Origin: Xanthomarina sp. F2636L | GTDB lineage: Bacteria; Bacteroidota; Bacteroidia; Flavobacteriales; Flavobacteriaceae | Assembly (NCBI RefSeq): GCF_026410195.1 | Contig: NZ_JAPMLM010000072.1 | Location: 51,954 to 115,953, forward strand | Direction of reading: 5' to 3' | Length of the DNA: 64,000 bases | Shown here: positions 46,725 through 55,352 of the stretch, piece after piece | Layout of the letters: the number at the start of each line of letters is the position of its first letter | How positions within the stretch are numbered: position 1 is the stretch's first letter | Notes under the pieces: generated by a model | Told to the model about the DNA's origin: nothing | Database searches by the model: none | What the model saw: only the letters and a program-made list of their open reading frames with translations | Translations under genes and position numbers: made by a program

Positions 46725-48035
46725 TTATTCTTTCTTTAAAGTAATTTCAATGATAGAATTAAAATCTGTAACACCTCTTTCTCTAACTACAATAGTATCT
46801 TTAATAACATTGATTGATTCTATCGAGTTAGAATCTATTTGATCTACATAAGATTTTTCGTGTTGCATACCATCAACTAAATAAAGAGGAGTCTCTTCCA
46901 CAACCTTTTCTTTTAAAGGTTCTACTTTACGTTCTACTTCTGGCAAACTCATATCCTCCAAGTCGTTCCAATGTACTTTTTGAATGACCGTTCCTTTTTC
47001 TAATTTTAAAATTCCAGGACTTGATCGAACTATGGTTTTAATTGCTTTTTCGTCGCAAAGGAAAAAATCGAAATTAAGTTTGTATAAGTCTTTCATGTAC
47101 TGTTTGGAGTCTTCTCCAGAAGCTGTTAACCCTATTACGGTATATCCTTTTTTAAGAGCTTCATCTGAAAATGCTTTCAGTTTTACAACGCCATCTTTTT
47201 CTGCAGTATCTAGATTGTACATGGCAATCAAGATTAAATGATCTTCATTTAAGTAATATTCAGTAAAATCCTCTTCCATTGTTTCAATAGAAAAATCTTT
47301 AACAGGAGGATCGTAACCTTCTTCAATAATTTTAGTTTCAACCCCTACATATTCTCCTTCAACTTCAGGGTAACTTCCATCTGTTACAAACTCTGTATCC
47401 ACTCCATTCACCTTTAATGTCCAAGTAAATTCTTGAACTGGTTTTGGCGCATCTTCTGGAACAATCATACCTTCCATTATGTTTTTACCAACAGCATAAG
47501 CTCTAAAATCAATAGATGGCAAATGCATTAAAACGTGATATCCAAACCATAAACAAGCAATAAAACTCAATAAAGCAGTGACAGTTAATCCTAATTTGCT
47601 AAAGATAGGTTTGATATGCTTTACACCAATAAATAAGATTAAAATTAAGACGAGCAAAATAACATCCTTTGTAAAACTTTCCCAAGGGGTTAATGGAATA
47701 GCGTCTCCAAAACAACCACAATCCTTTACTTTTTCGAAGTAAGCCGAGTAAAACGTTAGGAAGGTAAAAAAGACAATCATTCCTAATAAACTCCAAACTG
47801 TAAATTTTGGCTTGTAACCAATAAGCAAGAAAATTCCCAAGATTACTTCAAAAATCACTACGAAAACAGAGATTGCTAACGCATAAGGCTCCAAAAACGG
47901 AAGGTTAAGAACGTCCGTTCCAAAGTATTCTTGTAGCTTATACGAAAATCCTAAGGGATCGTTAAGTTTTATAAATCCAGAGATAATGAATAAAACGCCT
48001 ACTAAAATTCTACTGATGTTTACTATGTATTTCAT
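46725..48035 (-). CDS. DoxX/MauE-like membrane protein with thioredoxin-like C-terminal part
   Basis: A 436-residue protein. The first 150 residues form four membrane helices of the DoxX/MauE type (ILVGVLFIISGFIKLNDPLG), with a Cys pair CGCFGD at about 107-112. The later part (about 225-385) is soluble and has a peroxiredoxin-like pattern (LILIAMYNLDTAEKDG), without a visible CxxC. It resembles the BT_3928 family of Bacteroidota. A redox role in the envelope is likely from the family, not shown here. Confidence 0.78.
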   Translation of the reverse strand: MKYIVNISRILVGVLFIISGFIKLNDPLGFSYKLQEYFGTDVLNLPFLEPYALAISVFVVIFEVILGIFLLIGYKPKFTVWSLLGMIVFFTFLTFYSAYFEKVKDCGCFGDAIPLTPWESFTKDVILLVLILILFIGVKHIKPIFSKLGLTVTALLSFIACLWFGYHVLMHLPSIDFRAYAVGKNIMEGMIVPEDAPKPVQEFTWTLKVNGVDTEFVTDGSYPEVEGEYVGVETKIIEEGYDPPVKDFSIETMEEDFTEYYLNEDHLILIAMYNLDTAEKDGVVKLKAFSDEALKKGYTVIGLTASGEDSKQYMKDLYKLNFDFFLCDEKAIKTIVRSSPGILKLEKGTVIQKVHWNDLEDMSLPEVERKVEPLKEKVVEETPLYLVDGMQHEKSYVDQIDSNSIESINVIKDTIVVRERGVTDFNSIIEITLKKE

Positions 48036-48046
48036 ATTATATAATT

Positions 48047-48124
48047 AAATTTCAAATTCCAATCTCTAAATTCCAAAACGCTACTTAAGTAAATTCCAAA
48101 TTTCAATCTCTAAATTTTAAAAAG
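48047..48124. repeat. Direct repeat beside the four-helix-bundle pseudogene
   Basis: Two 34-base copies (48047-48080, 48091-48124), about 29 of 34 identical, built on AAATTCCAAATTTCAATCTC. A short inverted copy, AAATTCCAAATCTC on the minus strand, lies at 48502-48515 on the other side of the pseudogene. Confidence 0.6.
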
Positions 48125-48125
48125 T

Positions 48126-48477
48126 TCATTTTAATTTATTGATGATTGCTGAAAGTATTTTTCTTAATTCGTTAGCTTCTATTCTAATTTTAGGATTTGC
48201 TCTGTTTTCTCTTCGTTTAAGTCTTTCAGCAACCGAAGCCAATATTCACTTTCTTTGGCTTCCTTTCTTGATATTTTAAGTCTAAATTTTAAATCCTTTT
48301 CTTCTAATTTCTCATTTCCTTCAATATAATTGGCTCCAACTAACCAGAAGATCTAACAAGCTGTTTTCCATCCTCTCGATTAGAAATAGTTCTTTTTAAA
48401 TCTCTTACTAAAAAACGACAATCCCTAGCGAACTCAAAAGTTCTTTCTTCTAAACTAAATGTTTTATTATCAATCAT
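48126..48477 (-). pseudogene. Frameshifted four-helix-bundle (23S intervening-sequence type) protein
   Basis: An ATG at 48477 opens MIDNKTFSLEERTFEFARDC and runs to a stop after 45 codons (VRSSG-stop). A different frame continues VGANYIEGNEKLEEKDLKF and EAKESEYWLRLLKDL, and a third gives EANELRKILSAIINKLK-stop. Joined, these give the complete family: F...A...RFLVRDL, QLVRSSGSVGANYIEG, EYWLRLL. Two frameshifts therefore kill it. The family is related to proteins encoded in 23S rRNA intervening sequences and to the Avd protein of retroelements. Confidence 0.82.
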
Positions 48478-48518
48478 ATCTGTTTAGGAGTTTTATTTTT
48501 TGAGATTTGGAATTTACA

Positions 48519-49058
48519 TCAATCTTGCTCGAGCAAGATTAACGCAAAAACCGCATAATTTACCATATCTTGATAGTTAGCATCTATACCTTCACTAACC
48601 AAAGTTTTCCCTTGATTGTCTTCAATTTGTTTGACACGTAATAGTTTTTGCAGGATTAAATCGGTGAGACTACTTACACGCATATCTCTCCAAGCTTCAC
48701 CATAATCATGGTTTTTATCCATCATCAATTGTTTGGTATGACCTATTTTTTCGTCGTATAATTTTGTAGCCTCCTCAACAGATAAATCTGGTTGCTCCAC
48801 CACACCCTTTTCTAACTGAATTAAAGCCATTACACAATAGTTTATAATGCCTATAAACTCACTTTCCTGACCTTCATTTACTTTTTGGACTTCATTTTGT
48901 TGCAGCCCACGAATACGTTGTGCTTTTATAAAAATCTGGTCAGTAAGTGATGGTAAACGTAAAATGCGCCAAGCACTTCCATAATCCGACATTTTTTTAA
49001 TAAATAAATCTCTACATGTTTTAATAACTGCGTCGTATTGTTTTGAAGTGTCTTGCAT
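48519..49058 (-). CDS. DUF1599 protein with duplicated domain
   Basis: A 179-residue cytoplasmic protein made of two copies of one unit: KMSDYGSAWRILRLPSLTDQ (about 22-41) and KNHDYGEAWRDMRVSSLTDL (about 115-134), each followed by a helix ending in NY-VFAL/ALIQLE. The Asp-Tyr-Gly-x-Ala-Trp-Arg motif marks DUF1599, which has been associated with nucleotide modification systems. No such system is visible here; it is divergent from folP. Function unknown. Confidence 0.85.
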   Translation of the reverse strand: MQDTSKQYDAVIKTCRDLFIKKMSDYGSAWRILRLPSLTDQIFIKAQRIRGLQQNEVQKVNEGQESEFIGIINYCVMALIQLEKGVVEQPDLSVEEATKLYDEKIGHTKQLMMDKNHDYGEAWRDMRVSSLTDLILQKLLRVKQIEDNQGKTLVSEGIDANYQDMVNYAVFALILLEQD

Positions 49059-49177
49059 GAATTAAATTGAATTTTGCGTAAATTTCGCATAAATAGTTCA
49101 GAGTTCAAAGTTCTAAATTCAAAGTTTCGTTTCTTTGTGGCACTTTAAACACTGAATCCTAAATTTTAACTGTTTTT

Positions 49178-50002
49178 ATGACCATAAACTGCAAAGGCAA
49201 CCTTATAGATTTATCATCTCCAAAAATTATGGGAATTTTAAACCTAACTCCAGATTCTTTTTATGATGGTGGAAAATACAAAAATGAAAGTGAAATCCTA
49301 TCTCAGGTTTATATGATGTTAAAATCTGGTGCAACATTTATCGATATTGGAGCTTACAGTTCTCGTCCAAATGCTAAACACATTACTGAAGAAGTAGAAT
49401 TAAAGCGATTACTTCCAATAATTTCAATAATTATTAGAGAATTTCCTGAAATCCTAATTTCCATAGATACGTTTAGAAGTCAGGTTGCTAGACAAGGTAT
49501 TGAGGCTGGAGCTGCTTTAATTAATGATATTTCAGCAGGAAAATTAGATAACCTTATGTTAGAAACTGTTGCAAAACTTCATGTACCTTATATCATGATG
49601 CACATGAAGGGCACACCACAGACCATGCAGCAACAAGCGACCTATGAGAATGTAATAAAAGACATTATATTTTATTTTTCTGAAAGAATATCTAAAGCAA
49701 AAGCTCTTGGAATTGTAGATATCATTGTGGATCCAGGATTTGGATTTGCAAAAACCAAAGAACAGAGTTTTGAAATATTAAAACATTTAGAGCTCTTTAA
49801 AATACTGGAAAAACCTTTTTTATCTGGAGTTTCCAGGAAATCCATGATTTATAAAACTTTAGAAAACTCCCCTAAAGAAGCATTAAATGGTACCACCGTT
49901 TTAAACACGATTGCCCTACAAAAAGGAACTTCCATTTTACGGGTTCATGATGTTAAAGAGGCTGTGGAATGTGTCAAACTATTAGAGCAATTAAAATCTT
50001 AA
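49178..50002 (+). CDS. folP: Dihydropteroate synthase
   Basis: A 274-residue TIM barrel joining pABA to the pterin, the sulfonamide target. MGILNLTPDSFYDGG (about 18-32), DIGAYSSRPNA (about 60-70), SIDTFR, INDIS, MMHMKGTPQTMQ and VDPGFGFAKT are the known substrate-loop motifs and are all intact. It starts a rightward operon with a lipoprotein gene (two-base gap) and cdaA. Confidence 0.95.
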   Translation: MTINCKGNLIDLSSPKIMGILNLTPDSFYDGGKYKNESEILSQVYMMLKSGATFIDIGAYSSRPNAKHITEEVELKRLLPIISIIIREFPEILISIDTFRSQVARQGIEAGAALINDISAGKLDNLMLETVAKLHVPYIMMHMKGTPQTMQQQATYENVIKDIIFYFSERISKAKALGIVDIIVDPGFGFAKTKEQSFEILKHLELFKILEKPFLSGVSRKSMIYKTLENSPKEALNGTTVLNTIALQKGTSILRVHDVKEAVECVKLLEQLKS

Positions 50003-50004
50003 CT

Positions 50005-50670
50005 ATGAAATATTTTCAAATAGCCATGCTTTTGTTATTAATGTCTTGTAACAACGAGAAAGTGGTACAGCTTCCAGAGATAAACCAATCAGATATTTCA
50101 GAAATACTAGATGTATCTCCAGCGTATTTATTTTACGATGAAACCAAAGAAGACAGCGTAGAACTTAACAGAAGAACATTAATTATTACTACAAATTGGC
50201 TTATTAATGTAGATAAACGCTTGACCTTGAAACAAGCCATACCAAAAATAATCTATCTGCAAGACAAAAAAAGGAATGCCGAATTACATAAAAACGAAGA
50301 AGCCAAAAACTATTATACCTGTCATAATACTAGTATCAATAATTTAGGCTTTATAGAATTCACAAATGTTTATTATATTGAAAAGCAACCAAGCATCATT
50401 GATTTAAAAACCAATGAATATGCTATTGTGTTTCATGACACTTCAAATATTGAGATAAATTCTTCTAATACAGATTCATTTAAAACTTCAAAAGCATCGT
50501 TATTGAATGACTTAGATCAAGTGATTTCAAAGAATAGTGAATCAGTAACACTTCATTTATTTTTCAATAATAATTTAAGTTTTCAAGATTATATTAGCTT
50601 TAAATCGAAATTAAACACACTAAAAGATAAGAATGTTACCATTGCAAATGAAGAGTTCATAAGTAATTAA
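50005..50670 (+). CDS. Lipoprotein of unknown function between folP and cdaA
   Basis: A 221-residue predicted lipoprotein: MKYFQIAMLLLLMSCNN, acylated Cys15. The mature part is mixed alpha/beta with many Asn/Ser/Lys and no recognised domain. I start at the ATG at 50005, two bases after the folP stop, rather than at an in-frame ATG at 49969 inside folP, because the signal peptide begins there. Its place before cdaA suggests an envelope role. Confidence 0.7.
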   Translation: MKYFQIAMLLLLMSCNNEKVVQLPEINQSDISEILDVSPAYLFYDETKEDSVELNRRTLIITTNWLINVDKRLTLKQAIPKIIYLQDKKRNAELHKNEEAKNYYTCHNTSINNLGFIEFTNVYYIEKQPSIIDLKTNEYAIVFHDTSNIEINSSNTDSFKTSKASLLNDLDQVISKNSESVTLHLFFNNNLSFQDYISFKSKLNTLKDKNVTIANEEFISN

Positions 50671-50717
50671 GATGCGTTCTAAGGATATTTTTCTAAATTT
50701 ACCAAAACAGCTGACAC

Positions 50718-51503
50718 TTGGAGATTTTTGACGACCTATTAAAATTTACAGTTATAGATATAGTAGATGTACTACTTGTGGCATTACTACTCTATTATGT
50801 TTACAAACTAGTTAAAGGTACTGTTGCCATCAATATCTTTATAGGAATTGTAATTATTTACTTTATTTATTTGCTTACAGAAGCTTTACAGATGAAAATG
50901 TTAAGCAAGATTCTTGGTGGATTTATGAGTGTTGGACTAATTGCCTTGATAGTGGTTTTTCAACAAGAAATAAGGAAATTCTTATTGATGGTAGGCTCTA
51001 CCAATTTTAGTAAACGACGAAAATTTTTCGGACAGCTTAAATTTCTAAAAACTGAAACGGAAAACAAAACAGATGTCGATACCATTCTTTCAGCTTGTAA
51101 TAAAATGGCAACCACTAAAACAGGTGCTTTAATTGTTTTTGAGTGCAATAATAATTTAGATTTTCTAGTAAACACTGGAGATTCCATGAATATTAAAGTC
51201 ACACAACCTATTATTGAAAGCATCTTTTTCAAAAACAGTCCATTGCATGATGGTGCTATCATTGTAGTTGATAATATTGTAAAAGCAACCAGGGTCATAC
51301 TTCCTGTTAGTAATGAAAAAAACTTACCACAACGTTTTGGCTTAAGACATCGTGCAGCCGTAGGCATTACAGAAAAAACAGATGCTTTAGCATTAGTTGT
51401 TAGTGAGGAAACTGGACAGATTTCCTTTTTTAAGGATGGAGAGTTTATTATGTTTAAAGACACGCAGGAACTTGCTCAAATAATTAAAAAAAATTTAGCT
51501 TAA
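50718..51503 (+). CDS. cdaA: Membrane diadenylate cyclase (c-di-AMP synthase)
   Basis: A 261-residue protein with three N-terminal membrane helices (about 11-30, 35-55, 60-82) and a DisA-N catalytic domain. Catalytic DGA is in SPLHDGAIIV (about 174-183) and RHR in LRHRAAVGI (about 210-218). It makes the second messenger c-di-AMP from two ATP, which controls potassium and cell-wall homeostasis in other bacteria. The only usable start is a TTG at 50718; the following residues fit the family's beginning. Confidence 0.92.
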   Translation: MEIFDDLLKFTVIDIVDVLLVALLLYYVYKLVKGTVAINIFIGIVIIYFIYLLTEALQMKMLSKILGGFMSVGLIALIVVFQQEIRKFLLMVGSTNFSKRRKFFGQLKFLKTETENKTDVDTILSACNKMATTKTGALIVFECNNNLDFLVNTGDSMNIKVTQPIIESIFFKNSPLHDGAIIVVDNIVKATRVILPVSNEKNLPQRFGLRHRAAVGITEKTDALALVVSEETGQISFFKDGEFIMFKDTQELAQIIKKNLA

Positions 51504-51526
51504 AGAATGCATTTAAACAAATCATT

Positions 51527-53290
51527 TTACGCAACTTCTTCTTTCAGAAACTGAACTTCATATAGATTTCTATAGTAACCATTTTCTTTTTTAAGAAGTT
51601 CTTTGTGGGTTCCAACCTCAACAATTTCACCTGCATCCATAACAATAATCTTATCGGCTTTTTTAATGGTTGCCAATCTATGTGCAATAACAATAGAGGT
51701 TCGTCCTTTGGTTATCTTATAAGTAGCATTTTGAATAAGTTGTTCTGAATACGAATCTACAGAAGAAGTCGCTTCATCTAAAACCAAAATACTTGGATTG
51801 GTAACATAAGCTCTTAAAAACGAAATTAATTGTCGTTGTCCGGAAGATAACATAGCTCCACGCTCTTTAACATTATAATGATAGCCATTTGGAAGGCTCA
51901 TTATAAAATCGTGGATTCCTATATCTTTTGCAGCTTGCTCCACATCCTGTAAACTAATGTTAGGATTGTTTAAGGTTATGTTCGTTAAAATAGTGTCGGC
52001 AAATAAAAATACATCTTGTAGTACAATGGCAATTTGGGTTCGTAAAGACGCTAGTTTTAATTCTTTTATATTAATAGTATCAATGCAAATAGTCCCTTTA
52101 TTAATATCGTAAAATCTGTTTAATAAATTAATGATGGTCGATTTACCCGCGCCTGTAGCTCCAACAATAGCGACTGTTTCACCTACATTGACTTCAAAAG
52201 AAATTCCTTTTAACACTTCTTCGTCTTCTACATAACTAAAATGCACATCTTTAAATGAAATATGTCCATCAAAATGGGTCACTTCCATAGTGCCGTGGTC
52301 ATCAATTTGCGAGGTTGTTTCAAGAACTCTAAACACTCTTTTTGCAGCCACCATTCCCATTTGTAGCGTATTAAACTTATCAGCAATTTGACGTAGCGGT
52401 CTAAACAACATAGGAATCATCATGATAAAAGCTGTTAAATCTCCCAACGAAGCTGTTTGATCTACAACTGCATTTAATCCTCCATACCATGCAATAAGTC
52501 CTATTGTGATTGATGAAGATAATTCGGCAATTGGAAAGAAAATAGAATTATACCATACCGTTTTTAACCAGCCTTTTTTATGACGCGCATTTATTTCTTG
52601 AAACTTTTTATATTCTGTATCCTCTCTTGTAAATAATTGAAGGATTTTCATTCCTGTAATACGTTCTTGAACAAAAGAGTTTAGATTAGAAACTTCGGTT
52701 CTAACCTCTTCAAAAGCACGTTTCATATACTTTTGAAAAATACGCGTGGCATATAATACTAAAGGCAACATTAAAAAGACTATAAAACTTAGTTCCCAAT
52801 TCATATAAAGCATGACTATAGAAACAACCAACATGGTGAGTAAGTCTCTAAAAATCATAAAGAATCCTTCGCCAAAGACATCTGCAATACGTTCCATATC
52901 TGTAACGGCTCTCGTAATTAAAACCCCAACCGAAGAATTATCGAAGTATTTCATTCGAAACCGGATCATGTGATCAAAGAGTTTTACACGTATATCTTTA
53001 ACAACACTCTGACCAAGAAACCCTGAATAATATATAAATAGCAACTGACAAACAACTTCAGCTATTAAAAGCGCTGCCATGATAAGTATATAAGGCAAAA
53101 AACCTTCCAATGTTTTGGTGGCAATATTTTTATCTATAGCCTGTTGTAAAATATAAGGTCTTAAGGCTCCAAAAACAGCAAGCAAAACTACAGCCACTAA
53201 AACCCCAACAAAAACATGTCTGTAGGGTTTAATAAACTTAAAAAGCTTCTTAAATAATTCTATTTCTAATATGGAGTCTATTTTACTCAT
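51527..53290 (-). CDS. ABC exporter, fused permease/ATPase (MsbA-like)
   Basis: A 587-residue half-transporter that works as a dimer. Six membrane helices fill residues about 20-320. The ATPase domain has Walker A GATGAGKST (about 376-384), signature MLSSGQRQ, Walker B LVLDEATSS and the switch His in VIAHRLATIK. The LSSGQ variant of the usual LSGGQ is common in exporters. Substrate could be lipid, lipopeptide or drug. Convergent with cdaA with only 23 bases between. Confidence 0.9.
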   Translation of the reverse strand: MSKIDSILEIELFKKLFKFIKPYRHVFVGVLVAVVLLAVFGALRPYILQQAIDKNIATKTLEGFLPYILIMAALLIAEVVCQLLFIYYSGFLGQSVVKDIRVKLFDHMIRFRMKYFDNSSVGVLITRAVTDMERIADVFGEGFFMIFRDLLTMLVVSIVMLYMNWELSFIVFLMLPLVLYATRIFQKYMKRAFEEVRTEVSNLNSFVQERITGMKILQLFTREDTEYKKFQEINARHKKGWLKTVWYNSIFFPIAELSSSITIGLIAWYGGLNAVVDQTASLGDLTAFIMMIPMLFRPLRQIADKFNTLQMGMVAAKRVFRVLETTSQIDDHGTMEVTHFDGHISFKDVHFSYVEDEEVLKGISFEVNVGETVAIVGATGAGKSTIINLLNRFYDINKGTICIDTINIKELKLASLRTQIAIVLQDVFLFADTILTNITLNNPNISLQDVEQAAKDIGIHDFIMSLPNGYHYNVKERGAMLSSGQRQLISFLRAYVTNPSILVLDEATSSVDSYSEQLIQNATYKITKGRTSIVIAHRLATIKKADKIIVMDAGEIVEVGTHKELLKKENGYYRNLYEVQFLKEEVA

Positions 53291-53314
53291 ATATTTCCAA
53301 CAAAGGATCTTTTT

Positions 53315-54067
53315 TTATTGTTCGGATAATTTTATTGCTTCTGGATAAGCTACTTCAATTAAATATAAACCATGAGCTGGTACCGAAAAACCAGCTTCAC
53401 TCCTATTCTTAGAAGCTAATATGTTGTGTATATCTTCAACATCAAGCTTTCCTAAACCAACATTTATTAAGGTTCCAACAATGGCTCGTACCATATTTCT
53501 TAAAAACCTGTCTGCCTTTATGGTAAACTGCAACTCGTTATCAACTAAATGCCACTTTGCATGCATGATATTACAATAATACGTATTAACATCTGTTTGG
53601 CTTTTAGAAAAGCATTGAAAATCTTTATAGCCTAATAATAGTTTAGTAGCTTCTTTCATCTTAGTCATATTTAGGTCTTGTTTTAAATAATAAGACCCAT
53701 CAGAATTGAAAACATCCTTTGTTAAAGAAATTCGATACAAATACTTACGACTAAGAGCGTGAAATCTAGCATGAGCTTCTGGTTTTACTTTGAAAACATC
53801 CAAAATGGCTATGTTATTTGGCAAAAAAGAATTGAGCTTATAAATTAAATCTTCAGTTACAAATACAGTATCTGTATCAAAGTGAGCAAACATTTGTTTG
53901 GCGTGCACACCTGCATCTGTTCTCCCAGCTCCAACTATGGCTGTTGCATTATTTAAAAGAGTGGACAGGGCTTTTTCCACGACTTCTTGTACTGAGATAG
54001 CATTGGGTTGGTTTTGCCAACCATGATAATCTTTACCATTATATGTAAGCTCTAAAAAATATCTCAA
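53315..54067 (-). CDS. truA: tRNA pseudouridine(38-40) synthase
   Basis: A 250-residue synthase that modifies the anticodon arm. The catalytic Asp lies in GAGRTDAGVHAKQM (about 46-59). RKYLYRIS and DRFLRNMVRAIVGTLI (about 187-202) are the other family motifs. Length is normal. It precedes the ABC exporter in the same direction by 24 bases. A TATCTTTG box lies 25 bases upstream. Confidence 0.96.
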   Translation of the reverse strand: MRYFLELTYNGKDYHGWQNQPNAISVQEVVEKALSTLLNNATAIVGAGRTDAGVHAKQMFAHFDTDTVFVTEDLIYKLNSFLPNNIAILDVFKVKPEAHARFHALSRKYLYRISLTKDVFNSDGSYYLKQDLNMTKMKEATKLLLGYKDFQCFSKSQTDVNTYYCNIMHAKWHLVDNELQFTIKADRFLRNMVRAIVGTLINVGLGKLDVEDIHNILASKNRSEAGFSVPAHGLYLIEVAYPEAIKLSEQ

Positions 54068-54077
54068 AGGATTGTGC

Positions 54078-54085
54078 TATTTTTG
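54078..54085 (+). promoter_or_regulatory. Candidate -7 box for the phosphodiesterase gene
   Basis: TATTTTTG on the plus strand, about 100 bases before the ATG. It may be chance in an A/T-rich divergent region. Confidence 0.25.
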
Positions 54086-54092
54086 TAAAAGA

Positions 54093-54100
54093 CAAAGATA
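54093..54100 (-). promoter_or_regulatory. -7 box of truA
   Basis: Minus-strand TATCTTTG; a TTG stands 24 bases upstream of it, one base over the usual spacing range. Confidence 0.5.
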
Positions 54101-54188
54101 GAATTTTAATCGGTCTTGAAATTTCAAATAAAAGTTAAAAAACATGAGATTTCCTCCCAATAGTTATCGGGATTCGTAAAAAACATCT

Positions 54189-54683
54189 ATGAAAAAAATA
54201 CTTCTACTTTCAGATACACATAGTTATATTGATGACGCCATTTTAAAACATGTAAAACAGGCTGATGAAGTTTGGCATGCTGGTGATATTGGCGACTTAG
54301 ATGTAACTAACCAAATAAAAAAACTAAAACCTTTAAAAGCTGTTTTTGGAAATATTGATGGACATGAAGCTAGAGCAGAATTTCCAGAAAACAATAGATT
54401 TATGTGCGAAGGTGTTGATGTTTGGATTACACATATTGGGGGATATCCAAATAAGTATGATGTAAGGATAAGAGAGTCTATAAGAAAAAATCCACCAGAT
54501 TTATTTATCTGTGGGCATTCTCATATTTTAAAAGTGATGCCAGATAAAAAATTAAACTTATTACATATGAACCCTGGAGCTGCTGGAAAATACGGATTTC
54601 ATAAGGTAAGAACCATGCTTCGTTTTGTAATAGATGGTAGTAATATAAAAGACCTTGAAGTTATTGAGTTTGAAGGGAGATAA
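54189..54683 (+). CDS. Metallophosphoesterase, YfcE/MJ0936 family
   Basis: A 164-residue small phosphodiesterase. The metal ligands appear in order: LSDTHSY (6-12), HAGDIGDL (about 35-42), FGNIDGHE (about 57-64), HIGG and GHSH (about 117-120), then NPGAAGKYG. This is a complete two-metal site. The family splits cyclic nucleotides or phosphodiesters in vitro; the physiological substrate is unknown. Its position near cdaA does not by itself make it a c-di-AMP enzyme. Confidence 0.9.
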   Translation: MKKILLLSDTHSYIDDAILKHVKQADEVWHAGDIGDLDVTNQIKKLKPLKAVFGNIDGHEARAEFPENNRFMCEGVDVWITHIGGYPNKYDVRIRESIRKNPPDLFICGHSHILKVMPDKKLNLLHMNPGAAGKYGFHKVRTMLRFVIDGSNIKDLEVIEFEGR

Positions 54684-54688
54684 TAAAA

Positions 54689-54714
54689 AAACCCAAGATC
54701 TTCACCTTGGGTTT
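54689..54714. terminator. Terminator between phosphodiesterase and DUF4293 genes
   Basis: 9-bp stem AAACCCAAG / CTTGGGTTT with an 8-base loop. A T-run follows on the minus strand, so it serves mainly the DUF4293 gene; convergent arrangement. Confidence 0.75.
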
Positions 54715-54742
54715 ACGCACTAATACTACTAAGATATAAGGT

Positions 54743-55153
54743 TTATCTTAATCGATCTACAGATTTTACAAGATCTTCATCCTTCTTAATGGCCTTATTG
54801 GCTAATGCCAACAACACGATAGAAATAATAGGGAGAAAAATCCCAATACCTTTCTCCGAAACTTGCGTTTCTCCAGATACATTTAGAGATTGATACAAAA
54901 ATAATCCTAGTAAAAAAAAGTTTAATATGATGTTAAGTCTTCCCAACATGAATTGAGATTTCCTTTGTTTAAATCTTGAAATTGAAAAAATTGATAAAAA
55001 AGCTGACACTAAAAAGATAGCAAAAATATAATTTATATCGTCTGCAAAGACTTTTACATTTTCGGGTGTTGTCCATAATTCAAACACATATATAAGCCCT
55101 CCAGAAACACCAGCAGCAAGTAAAAGATATATAGTTTGAATTCTTTGAAGCAT
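54743..55153 (-). CDS. DUF4293 membrane protein
   Basis: A 136-residue protein with four membrane helices (about 6-24, 40-58, 73-90, 105-122), starting MLQRIQTIYLLLAAGVSGG, the typical DUF4293 opening. A longer in-frame start at 55246 would add 31 unlike residues; the ATG at 55153 lies 22 bases after a TATTTTTG box and is preferred. Divergent from rho, as is common in flavobacteria. Function unknown. Confidence 0.87.
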   Translation of the reverse strand: MLQRIQTIYLLLAAGVSGGLIYVFELWTTPENVKVFADDINYIFAIFLVSAFLSIFSISRFKQRKSQFMLGRLNIILNFFLLGLFLYQSLNVSGETQVSEKGIGIFLPIISIVLLALANKAIKKDEDLVKSVDRLR

Positions 55154-55175
55154 TCTTTTTCCTAATTTTAGTTGA

Positions 55176-55183
55176 CAAAAATA
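55176..55183 (-). promoter_or_regulatory. -7 box of the DUF4293 gene
   Basis: Minus-strand TATTTTTG, 22 bases before the ATG at 55153. It would be inside the longer gene model, which supports the shorter one. Confidence 0.5.
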
Positions 55184-55352
55184 ATGGTTTCTTTTTAATA
55201 AATTAACTAAATTAAATAAAATAAAGTTGTATAATTGCAATAACAAATTACAACTATCAGAGTTGTAAGCTGTTAATTCTTCAGAATAAAATCAATTTTT
55301 TTTCAGAAAAAATATATTTTAATATTTATAACAAATATTCAATTCAACATCA

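Noticed and set aside
48047..48124. CRISPR-like repeats
   Set aside because: Only two imperfect copies with a 10-base spacer and no cas genes; better explained as repeats flanking a pseudogene.
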